A DNA stretch of 25,478 nucleotides from OMOG01 sp041485845 (GTDB taxonomy: Bacteria > Acidobacteriota > Terriglobia > Bryobacterales > Bryobacteraceae). Positions 15,258 through 22,800 of the stretch are shown one piece after another. The notes under the pieces were generated by a model. That model made no database searches. It was not told where the DNA came from and was given only the letters and a program-made list of their open reading frames with translations. The first letter of the stretch is position 1; every line of letters begins with the position of its first letter. The position numbers and the translations under genes were made by a program. The stretch spans positions 1 through 25,478 of the forward strand of contig JBGPKH010000042.1 in the NCBI GenBank assembly GCA_041485845.1, in the 5' to 3' direction.

Positions 15258-16457
15258 ATGAAGATCATCCTCGGCGTCGGCGGAGGCATCGCGGCCTATA
15301 AGGCTGCCGAGCTCGCGCGCCTGCTCATGCAGGAGAGCCACGAGGTGCAGGCGGTCATGACGGCTGCCGCGCAGGAGTTCGTCCGTCCCCTGACCTTCGC
15401 CGCGCTCACCGGCCGCAAGGTCCTCACCGATCTCTTCGCCATCGAAAGCGCCATCGAGCACATCTCGGCCGCCCAGGAGCACGAGGTGCTGGCCATCGCC
15501 CCGGCCACCGCGGACCTCATCGCCAAAATGGCGCACGGCCTGGCCGACGACTTTCTCACGACCCTCTACCTGGCCTTCACCGGCCCGGTGGTGGTCGCTC
15601 CTGCCATGAACGTCAACATGTGGCATCACCCGGCCACCCAGGCGAACCTCCAGACGCTGCGACTGCGCGGCCACCGCATCGTCGAACCGGAGAGCGGGTA
15701 CCTGGCCTGCGGGATGACCGGTCCCGGCCGCCTGGCGGATCCCGAGACCATCGCCGCGGCCATCCTCCGCGAACCGGAGACGCGCCGCGATTTCGAAGGC
15801 GAGACCGTGCTCATCACCGCCGGTCCCACGCAGGAGCCGCTCGATCCCGTGCGCTACATCTCCAACCGCTCGAGCGGCAGGATGGGGTACGCGCTGGCCG
15901 AGGCCGCGGCCGCCCGCGGCGCGCGCGTGATCCTGGTCTCGGGCCCGGTCCACCTTCCGGCGCCGCAGGGCGTCGAAGTCGTCCCGGTGCGCACCGCGGT
16001 CCAGATGCGCGATAAAGTCTTCGAGAATCTCGCGGCCGCCAGCATCGTGATCAAGGCGGCGGCCGTGGCGGATTTCCATCTGAGCAAAGTGCCCGATCAG
16101 AAGGTCAAGAAGACCGCGGCCCGCATCTCGCTGGAGCTCGACCCCACTCCCGATATCCTGGCCGAGCTGGGACGCAAGAAGGGCGGCCGGCTGCTCATCG
16201 GCTTCGCCGCGGAAACGCAGAACCTCCAGCAGGAAGCTCGCCGCAAGCTGGAATCCAAGAACTGCGACATGGTGGTGGGCAACCTCGTGGGCTCCAGCGA
16301 CAGCGGCTTCGAGTCCGGCCTCAACGAGGTGATCCTGGCGCTGCGGACCGGCGAAACGGTGTCCCTGCCGCGCGCGCCCAAACGCGAAATCGCCGACCGC
16401 ATTTTCAATGAGGTCGTGAAACTGCGATTGGCGCTGCACGCCTCCAATGAACGCTGA
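15258..16457 (+). CDS. coaBC: bifunctional phosphopantothenoylcysteine decarboxylase / phosphopantothenate-cysteine ligase
   Basis: This 399-residue two-domain enzyme performs two steps of coenzyme A synthesis. The N-terminal flavoprotein CoaC domain (about 1-180) has GVGGGIAAYKA, catalytic His68 in IEHISAA, the PAMNVNMW motif (Asn118) and the reactive Cys151 in YLACGMTGPGRL. The C-terminal CoaB domain (about 185-395) has ITAGPTQEPLDPVRYISNRS, SGRMG, KAAAVADFHL, TPDILAEL and IGFAAET. All key residues are present. The start follows AGGGTGGGG, a good ribosome-binding site. The last 11 bp overlap the start of the uracil-DNA glycosylase gene. Confidence 0.96.
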   Translation: MKIILGVGGGIAAYKAAELARLLMQESHEVQAVMTAAAQEFVRPLTFAALTGRKVLTDLFAIESAIEHISAAQEHEVLAIAPATADLIAKMAHGLADDFLTTLYLAFTGPVVVAPAMNVNMWHHPATQANLQTLRLRGHRIVEPESGYLACGMTGPGRLADPETIAAAILREPETRRDFEGETVLITAGPTQEPLDPVRYISNRSSGRMGYALAEAAAARGARVILVSGPVHLPAPQGVEVVPVRTAVQMRDKVFENLAAASIVIKAAAVADFHLSKVPDQKVKKTAARISLELDPTPDILAELGRKKGGRLLIGFAAETQNLQQEARRKLESKNCDMVVGNLVGSSDSGFESGLNEVILALRTGETVSLPRAPKREIADRIFNEVVKLRLALHASNER

Positions 16458-17154
16458 ACTCCTTCGCCGTTACCTGGAGTTCTATCGGGACCTGGGCATC
16501 AAGACCCTGTACAAGCCCAGTGGGACAGGCCTCCCGGCCTGTCCAGATTCATCACCTCCTATGCTCACCCCGCCCGCGGACGAAAGCCTCTTCCAGATTA
16601 TCCGGGACATCGGAGACTGCCGCCGCTGCCGCCTGCACGAACAGCGCAACAAGATCGTCTTCGGCGTGGGTAACGAACGATCGCCGCTCGTGTTTGTGGG
16701 TGAAGGGCCGGGAGCCGATGAAGATGCGCAGGGCATTCCCTTTGTCGGCAAGGCGGGGCAACTGCTGACCCAGATGATCGAAGGCACGGCCAAGCGGGAA
16801 GGCATTGCGCTCCAGCGTAAAGACATCTACATCTGCAACGTAGTGAAGTGCCGCCCGCCGGGAAATCGCACCCCCGAGCCGGACGAGATGGAGATCTGCG
16901 GGCAGTTCCTCCATCGCCAACTGACGACCATTCGCCCGAAGGCCATCTGCGCGTTAGGCGGCACGGCCGCGCGCGCCCTCACCGGGCATAAGGAGGGCGT
17001 CACCAAGATGAGGGGCAAATGGTTCCAGTGGCGCGATATTCCGGTGATGGTTACCTACCATCCGTCTTACCTGCTCCGGCCCTATAATCAAGGAACAGCC
17101 AAACGGGAAGCCTGGGAGGATCTGAAGAAGGTCCTTCACTTCGCCTACGACTGA
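16447..17154 (+). CDS. family 4 uracil-DNA glycosylase (4Fe-4S)
   Basis: This 235-residue enzyme removes uracil from DNA. The iron-sulfur ligands fit the family pattern: Cys58 and Cys61 (CRRC), Cys135 (VVKC) and Cys151 (EIC). Motif A is GEGPGADEDAQGIPFVGKAG and motif B is HPSYLLR with His205. An N-terminal ~20-residue helix (LLRRYLEFYRDLGIKTLY) is joined to the core by a linker of about 30 residues. That linker contains a GGACAGGCC palindrome translated in frame (16520-16545; residues about 25-33). The start overlaps the coaBC end, implying coupling. The linker length is the only odd feature, and the catalytic core is intact. Confidence 0.94.
   Translation: MNAELLRRYLEFYRDLGIKTLYKPSGTGLPACPDSSPPMLTPPADESLFQIIRDIGDCRRCRLHEQRNKIVFGVGNERSPLVFVGEGPGADEDAQGIPFVGKAGQLLTQMIEGTAKREGIALQRKDIYICNVVKCRPPGNRTPEPDEMEICGQFLHRQLTTIRPKAICALGGTAARALTGHKEGVTKMRGKWFQWRDIPVMVTYHPSYLLRPYNQGTAKREAWEDLKKVLHFAYD
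16520..16545. repeat. GGACAGGCC palindrome, copy 3, inside the glycosylase gene
   Basis: GGACAGGCC (16523-16531) and GGCCTGTCC (16536-16544) form a perfect 9-bp stem with a TCCC loop. It is flanked by GT on the left like copy 4. Unlike the other copies it lies inside a coding region and is read in frame as GTGLPACP within a non-conserved linker. Confidence 0.75.
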
Positions 17155-17166
17155 GGACCGCAGACT

Positions 17167-17570
17167 ATGAGTTTCACAAACGCCGGCGCACGCCGCTTGA
17201 AGAACAGCCAGGCGCCGGACCTGGCGGCGCTGAGTTCCGTCATTCAGGAGCACCAGGCCGCAATCGCGGGACTGGAGGCCGGCCGGATCGAGCTGGAGTC
17301 GATCCTCGAACATCTTTTGTCCGGGACAAAGGGCGGCGCCGTGCCTCTCGAAGGCGCCGATCGTGCCACCGCGCTTTCCAAACGGGAACTCCAGGTTTTG
17401 GGTCTGATGGTAGCGGGAAAGACCAGCAAGGAAATCGCGTCCGGCTTGGGGATTTCGTTCAAATTAAATTCAAAACTGCCGTAACCCACCGCGCGAATAT
17501 CATGAGCAAGATGAACGTCCACGAAACCGCTTCGGTGGTTCGCGAAGCCATTCGGCGAGGCTGGGTTTAG
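17167..17570 (+). pseudogene. LuxR-type HTH regulator disrupted by an 11-bp insertion
   Basis: The frame starting at 17167 encodes an N-terminal helical part (about 1-60) and the first half of a GerE/LuxR helix-turn-helix, KRELQVLGLMVAGKTSKEIA then SGLGISFK. It then stops early at 17482-17484. Removing an 11-bp segment near 17458-17473 restores the rest of the domain: FKTAVTHRANIMSKMNVHET, then ASVVREAIRRGWV and TAG at 17568-17570, giving about 130 residues. The extra bases leave a direct repeat TTCAA at 17458-17462 and 17469-17473. The recognition helix is split, so the short product (105 residues) should not bind DNA. A GAGGA motif precedes the ATG, 12 bp after the glycosylase stop, so it was probably the last gene of that run. 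Confidence 0.85.
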
Positions 17571-17582
17571 CGTGGCCTGGCC

Positions 17583-18293
17583 CTACCCGGCCATCTGGCG
17601 GGCGGCCTCGGCAGCGGGGCGGGAAACACTGGCGCCGTGCCCCCGCAGCGCGTCTTTCATGGCCTGGGTGTAGACGTCGATGCTCTTCCGCGAATAGCGC
17701 AGGAGCCCCAGCCGCCGCAACCGGTTCATCTGAAAGGTTACGATCTCGCGCGACGTCCCCACGTACTCGGCAATGGTGTGGTGCGTCAGCGACCCGATGC
17801 GCGTGGAGCCGTCGGGCATCGGAGTACCCAGCGTGGCGGCCAACCGCACCAGCGAAAGCATGACGCGCTCGGGAGTCTTGTACACCGCCATGCTCTCGAT
17901 GCGGTCCTGCAATTCGATGCACTGGCGGACCAGGTACTGCGAAAGCGCAATACCCAGGTGCGGCTCGCGTTCGATCTGCAGTTCGATCTCTTGCCGGGAC
18001 CACGCCATTACGGTGACGTTGTCCAGGGCCACGGCCGACTCGGATCGGCCCGCGCTGCCGATGAGGGCCGATTCGCCGAACAGCCCTTCGGGGTTCACGA
18101 TACGGCCGATCGTCTCAACACCATCGCCGGCGGTGCTGGTGATTTTGACGCGTCCCAAGATCACCACGTACAGGCTGTCCGACGGCTGTTCCTGGCTGTA
18201 GATCGCGCGCCGTTTGGCGAATTCCTGCACCGGCTTCCGCGGCAGGTACGTCAATGGATCTTCAAGAAAAGGCGACTCTGAACCTCTACCCAT
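17583..18293 (-). CDS. Crp/Fnr family transcriptional regulator
   Basis: This 236-residue regulator has an N-terminal cyclic-nucleotide-binding-like domain (about 20-130; SDSLYVVILGRVKITST, GLFGESALIG, AVALDNVTVMAW). A long dimer helix and a C-terminal winged helix with the recognition segment HHTIAEYVGTSREIVTFQMN (about 165-187) follow. There are no N-terminal cysteine clusters of the Fnr type, and the cAMP phosphate-binding arginine is not evident (GESALIGSAGRSESA keeps a Glu-Ser pair and Arg nearby). The ligand is thus unknown. A strong GGAGGG ribosome-binding site lies 7 nt before the ATG. It converges with the broken LuxR gene, 12 bp between their stops. Confidence 0.9.
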   Translation of the reverse strand: MGRGSESPFLEDPLTYLPRKPVQEFAKRRAIYSQEQPSDSLYVVILGRVKITSTAGDGVETIGRIVNPEGLFGESALIGSAGRSESAVALDNVTVMAWSRQEIELQIEREPHLGIALSQYLVRQCIELQDRIESMAVYKTPERVMLSLVRLAATLGTPMPDGSTRIGSLTHHTIAEYVGTSREIVTFQMNRLRRLGLLRYSRKSIDVYTQAMKDALRGHGASVSRPAAEAARQMAG

Positions 18294-18381
18294 GATGAAC
18301 CCTCCAAACAGGCTATTTAACCGTCAACTATCCGAAATCCGTAAAACTGCGTACGTTATCGCCAAGGGTCTGTAAAGCACT

Positions 18382-18387
18382 ATTATA
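18382..18387 (-). promoter_or_regulatory. perfect -10 box upstream of the Crp/Fnr gene
   Basis: TATAAT reads on the minus strand about 90 bp upstream of the regulator start, in an otherwise AT-poor setting. The -35 position carries no recognisable hexamer, so an activator-dependent promoter is possible. Confidence 0.35.
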
Positions 18388-18518
18388 CTGACTGGCAGGT
18401 GCGGCGCGAGTGTTCAGGGTGCTTATCAGTTTTGGGGGATTTCGTCGCTCAGCCACGGAATCCGCTTTGGTCGCGGCTCGGTTTTGAAAGCCGCGTGTTT
18501 GCTTGTCGTTACAGAACT

Positions 18519-18537
18519 GCGACCACAGGGAGCGGTC
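18519..18537 (+). repeat. GCGACC-AGGGAGCGGTC element, copy A
   Basis: GCGACCACAGGGAGCGGTC is similar to 19600-19618 in the same orientation. An inverted partner GGTCGCGGCTCGG lies at 18469-18481. The two copies flank the tannase remnant. Confidence 0.45.
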
Positions 18538-18649
18538 GACGAGAACCGGCTTCCCCAAGATCGGTTATGCACTTAACCGGCTAATCTGCTGAGTCGCACA
18601 CCTGGCAGCCGTAGATGCGAGGGGGTAATTCCTTTTCCAGTGGAGAGTT

Positions 18650-19536
18650 CTTTCCCAGGCGCCGCTTCCGGCGGCGAAACTGGAGCTTCTTGCGAAGCGG
18701 GTCTACGAGCAGTGCGATGCGAAGGACGGCTTGAAGGACGGGCTGATCGACGATCCGCGCCGCTGCGATTTCAAACCGGCGCGCGATCTGCCGCATTGCG
18801 CCGCGGGAGCGGACCAGGCCGACTGTTTCACTGCCGATCAGATTACCGGTCTGGAGCGGATTTACGGCGATGTGATGAGTCAAGGGAAGCGGTCTTTTCC
18901 GGGCTGGCCGGTGGGCGCGGAAATCGCCGGGCCGAGCGGACAGAGCGGCTGGATCGGGCAACAGATCAAGGGGGCGAACGGCCCGGGAGCGTGGACGTCG
19001 TTTGGGCTGAATTTTCTGCGATTCGTGGCGCCGGGGGCGAAGGCCGGAGACGGCGACAGCGACGCGAATCGGGTCTTCACCCAGTTCGATGTCGGCAAGG
19101 ACCCGGCGCGGATGGAGGAATTGCGCAGATTCTGGACGCGACGGACACGGATCTCTCGGCATTCCGGCGGCGCGGCGGAAAGATGCTGATGTATTTCGGG
19201 TGGGCCGATCCGCAACTGAACGCGAGGATGGGGGTGGAGCATTACGAGCAGGTGGTGGAGACCATGGGTGCGTCGGCCGGGGATTTTTTCCGGCCGTTCA
19301 TGGCCCCGGGAATGTTCCATTGCGGCGGCGGAGTGGGGACGAGCCAGTTCGACGCGGCGACGCCGGTGGTGCAGTGGGTGGAAGGGGGCACGGCCCAGGA
19401 CCGGTTCGAGGCGAGCCGCGCGGTGGCGGGCAAAGTAGTGCGAACCAGGCCGCTGTGCGCCTACCCGCAAGTAGCCCGGTACAAGGGCAGCGGGAGTATC
19501 GACGAAGCGGCGAATTTCACCTGCGTGAAGCCGTAA
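18650..19536 (+). pseudogene. tannase/feruloyl esterase family gene, 5'-truncated and frameshifted
   Basis: The C-terminal half of a tannase/feruloyl esterase is recognisable in two frames. The first (18650 to about 19123) reads LPAAKLELLAKRVYEQCDAK, DGLKDGLIDDPRRCDF, then CFTADQITGLERIYGDV. The second (to 19536) reads QILDATDTDLSAFRRRGGKM, MYFGWADPQLNARMGV, PFMAPGMFHCGGGVG and RTRPLCAYPQVARYKG. They join perfectly if one G is restored near 19121-19124 (GAATTGGCGCAGATT expected), so a single-base deletion caused the shift. The N-terminal half with the signal peptide and the catalytic Ser motif is absent; the Asp and His parts remain. Truncation plus frameshift make this a dead gene, not just a sequencing error. 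Confidence 0.85.
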
Positions 19537-19573
19537 CATTTTCGGAGGTTCCGGCGGACGCGGGGATGTAACG

Positions 19574-19601
19574 GCGGCTCACGAGCTTGTAGCTAAGCCG
19601 C
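19574..19601 (+). terminator. bulged hairpin after the tannase remnant
   Basis: GCGGCT (19574-19579) pairs with AGCCGC (19596-19601), and inside it AGCT pairs with AGCT around a TGT loop. It lies between two convergent gene remnants, has no T-run and overlaps the next repeat copy by 2 bp. Confidence 0.25.
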
Positions 19602-19618
19602 GACCGAAGGAAGCGCCG
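19600..19618 (+). repeat. GCGACC-AGGGAGCGGTC element, copy B
   Basis: GCGACCGAAGGAAGCGCCG aligns with copy A at 18519-18537 in the same orientation with a few mismatches. It lies just after the tannase remnant. Confidence 0.4.
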
Positions 19619-19632
19619 CCTCCATCGAGACG

Positions 19633-19812
19633 TCAGCTCAGGTTCTTCTCGAACAGGGCCAGGATGCGCTTGTACTCGCCGGCCCAACTGCTGAGCTGCA
19701 CGAAGCCGTGGTTCTCCACCGGATACACCGCCAACTGCCAGTTCTCCTTGCGCAGCTCGATGAGCCGCTGCACCAGCCGCACGGTGTCCTGGAACTCCAC
19801 GTTGGCGTCCTT
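19633..19812 (-). pseudogene. C-terminal remnant of an S9 family peptidase
   Basis: The reverse strand encodes about 59 residues ending in TGA: KDANVEFQDTVRLVQRLIEL, then RKENWQLAVYPVENHGFVQ and a tail EYKRILALFEKNL. This is the end of prolyl-oligopeptidase/dipeptidyl-peptidase (S9) proteins, including the catalytic His of the ENHGF motif. The usual preceding HG-x-D-D part with the catalytic Asp is missing: upstream the frame is open for a short distance without clear homology. The region immediately runs into the divergent hybrid kinase gene. It is a truncated leftover with no start. Confidence 0.75.
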
Positions 19813-19850
19813 GGCTAAACTCCTGGCGAAATCGGCCGATCTGTCCAGTA

Positions 19851-22800
19851 GTGGGCTACTTCACCAGCAGGTGCGCGCTCTTGGGGTCCGCCGCCGTGGT
19901 GCTATGCGCATTCCCCCTGGGCGCACAGCAGTCCGAGAAGTGGCGGTTTTGGACGGCCGCGGATGGCCTCCAGGAAAGCTACACCTATTCGCTGAGCGTA
20001 GACCCCACGGGGCAGGTGTGGGCGCGTCACGGCGCGGTCCGGAACATGAGCGTACTGGACGGCTACAGCGTCAGGAGACTGCCCGAGCCTCGCGACGGGG
20101 ACCGAATCGATTGGGAAAGCAATTCCCGGGTCTATACTTCTGCCGGTGGGTCGTCCTGGACTGCCGCCGAAGGGGAGTTGAAGGAGTGGAAGGACGGAAG
20201 CTGGCTCACGCACTTTCGAGCGCCGGCGGGCCGCCGATTGATCGCCGCCGCGCCTACGGGAACGCATGTCGTTGTGCTGTTCGACGACGCGCTCCGCGAA
20301 TACGACCCCGCCAACCGCTCATGGCGCGATTTGAAGACGCTCCACGACACCCCGATCGGGCCGTTCCTCGCCCTGACCGCGGGCACGCGGGAGATCTGGA
20401 TCGCCGGCGAGAACGGTCTCGCAGTCCTGAACATAGCCCCGGAGCACGAGTCCTACGGCTGGCGGGAAATCAGCGGTAAGAGTGCCGGCTATCGACAGTT
20501 TCGATACCCGCTCCCCGGACCGAACGGCAGCGTTTACGCGCAGGCGCGGGGCGCTGACGATCGAATCTCGGTTTTGCGCTGGACTTCCGCGGATCTGGAA
20601 CGCGTGTATGTTTCGGCGGAGGGCGCGCCGCGCGGGTGGAGCGGGCCGGGAGGCGACATCTGGATTCTCGAGGACTCCTCCTTGTATCGTCTGGTCAACG
20701 GCCAGAAGCAGGCTGCCCCCCGGTACGGGGTTTTGTCCGGCAACATCTTCGATGTGTACGTGGAAGAGGGCGGTGCCTTTTGGGTTGCCGGGTCTGAAGG
20801 TATAGCACGCTACACCCCACCCATCTGGCAGCCTCCTTCCGGCCTGTACGGATTCGATCGGCCGGTCCACTCCATCGTGGAAGACCGGCGGGGACGCCTG
20901 TGGTTTGCGGCCACCGACTACCTGCTCGAGCTGGACGGCGCCACCTGGAAAACCTATCGTGTCCCCCGGGGGCTCCGCACGCATGCGGTGCACACCGAGG
21001 CCTTGTTAGCCGAGGACAACGGCAGGATCCTGGTCAAGACCGTGAACCAGGAGCAGGTGGAAGTGATTTTGGAATTCGATCCCGGGCGAGCGGAATTTCA
21101 TACCGTGGTGCATCCGGAGGGCCGGCGCATTCAAGTCATGATGCCTCGCCGCCAAGGCGGTTTTTGGGCAGCCAGCATCGTTCCGCGGATACCGGGCTTC
21201 CGTATCGAAGCCTACGAGAATGGCCGGTTCACACGGTATCTCGACGTTGCATCCGAATGGAGGGGCCCCGATTTGCGATGTCTGCTGGAACGGCCGGACG
21301 GAGAACTGTGGATCGGCGGTACCGTCAGCGGCTGCGCCTACCGCAACGGCCATTTGTTTTTCCCATTCGATAAGAAAGCCGGGTACACCGCGAGCGGCGT
21401 TTTCGCCTTACTTCAGCTTCCCAATGGCGACCTTCTGGCCGGCGGACGGGACCAGCTTCTGCGCTTCGATGGAACTTCGTGGTCGGTGCTGCGCGGAGGT
21501 ATGGACCGCGTCCGCAGTTTCCTGCGGGATCGGGACGGTACTCTATGGGTTTCGTCCGCCGCTGGCGTTCACCGGCTCATGGGCGATAGCTGGATCGACT
21601 ACGGCCGTGAAGAGGGCCTCCCCTCCGAGATCTCTTCCAAGCTTTTTCAGGACAGCGCTGGCCGGATATGGGTAGGCACATCGGAAGGACTGGCGATCTA
21701 TCGCGCGGAATCCGACACCCATCCGCCGCGGACTCTTCTCGTCAAAAGTAACAACGCCGGCGAAGTTCCTTCGTCCGGCGACGTGCGCATTGTCTTCTCC
21801 GGAATGGACCAATGGAAGCAGACTACCGGCGATCGGCTGTTGTTTTCCAACCGTCTGGATGGCTCCGGCTGGACTCCATTCCACCCCGGCCGGTCCGTCA
21901 CCTATCACAAGCTGGCTTCGGGCACACATCGTTTCGAAGTTCGCGCCATGGACCGTAATGGCAACATCGACCAGCAGCCGCAGTCCTTTGCATTCCACGT
22001 CTCCAAACTCTGGTACCTGTCCGGTATTTTCCTGCTCCTGGCCGGCGCCGGGCTATCGGCGATCGCCGGCCTCGGGTGGCTCGCGATCTCCCAGTACCGC
22101 AGGCGTAGCGAGCTGATCGTGGAACTGCACCGGGCCAAAGTACAGGCCGAATCCGCCAGCCGGCACAAGACCGAGTTCCTGGCCAACATGAGCCATGAAA
22201 TTCGAACTCCTATGAACGGCATCCTCGGTATGACGGACCTGGTGCTGGAAACGCCGCTCGAACCCGATCAGCGCGGCTATCTCGAAACGGTGAAAAGGTC
22301 GGCCTCCGCCCTGCTGCGGATACTCAACGACGTCCTGGACTTTTCCAAAGTGGAAGCCGGCAAGATCGAACTGCTGGAGGTCCACTTCGAAATCCGGAAA
22401 TGTGTTGCCGAGGTGGTGGCGGCACTGGCGTTCGGCGCCCGGCAAAAGGGTTTGATCCTCGATTACCACTTCGCCGGGGACGTCCCTCCATGGCTGCTCG
22501 GAGACGATGCGCGCTTACGGCAGGTGCTGGTGAACCTGGTCGGCAACGCCATCAAGTTCACCAGCGCCGGGAGGGTCCTGTTGCATGTCTGGCTCGAAAC
22601 CGGGACGCAACCGCAGCGCCTGCACTTCATGGTTGCCGATACGGGCGCCGGCATCCCGCCGGGCAACCAGGCCCTGATCTTCGCTCCCTTCGAACAGGGT
22701 GACGCCTCTACGACGCGCCGCTTTGGCGGAACCGGATTGGGTCTCTCCATCGCTTCCAAGCTGGTAGCGCTGATGGGTGGTCGAATCTGGGTGGAAAGTC

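Larger units (their letters stand above)
18294..18628. other. intergenic region with crp promoter candidate and degenerate repeats
   Basis: No credible gene is visible here. On the minus strand TATAAT (18387 to 18382) is a perfect -10 that could serve the Crp/Fnr gene with a leader of about 80 nt, but no -35 fits. The region also holds GGTCGCGGCTCGG (18469-18481), a GCGACC..AGGGAGCGGTC element (18519-18537) and a short dyad CGGTTA/TAACCG (18562-18579). Small open frames on both strands look like chance. Confidence 0.5.

Noticed and set aside
14394..16439. A 681-codon open frame on the minus strand opposite gmk-rpoZ-coaBC
   Set aside because: It runs antisense to three well-recognised genes, has no domain and a biased composition typical of mirror frames in GC-rich DNA.
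17458..17484. Programmed ribosomal frameshift in the LuxR gene
   Set aside because: The disruption is an 11-bp insertion with a direct repeat, not a slippery heptamer with a downstream structure. Ribosomes would need to skip 11 nt.
18562..18579. CGGTTA/TAACCG dyad as an attachment or regulator site
   Set aside because: There is a single copy, no adjacent integrase, and no gene start close enough; too little to call.
18581..19162. A 193-codon minus-strand open frame opposite the tannase remnant
   Set aside because: The plus strand carries unmistakable tannase motifs in two frames; the reverse product has no recognisable pattern.
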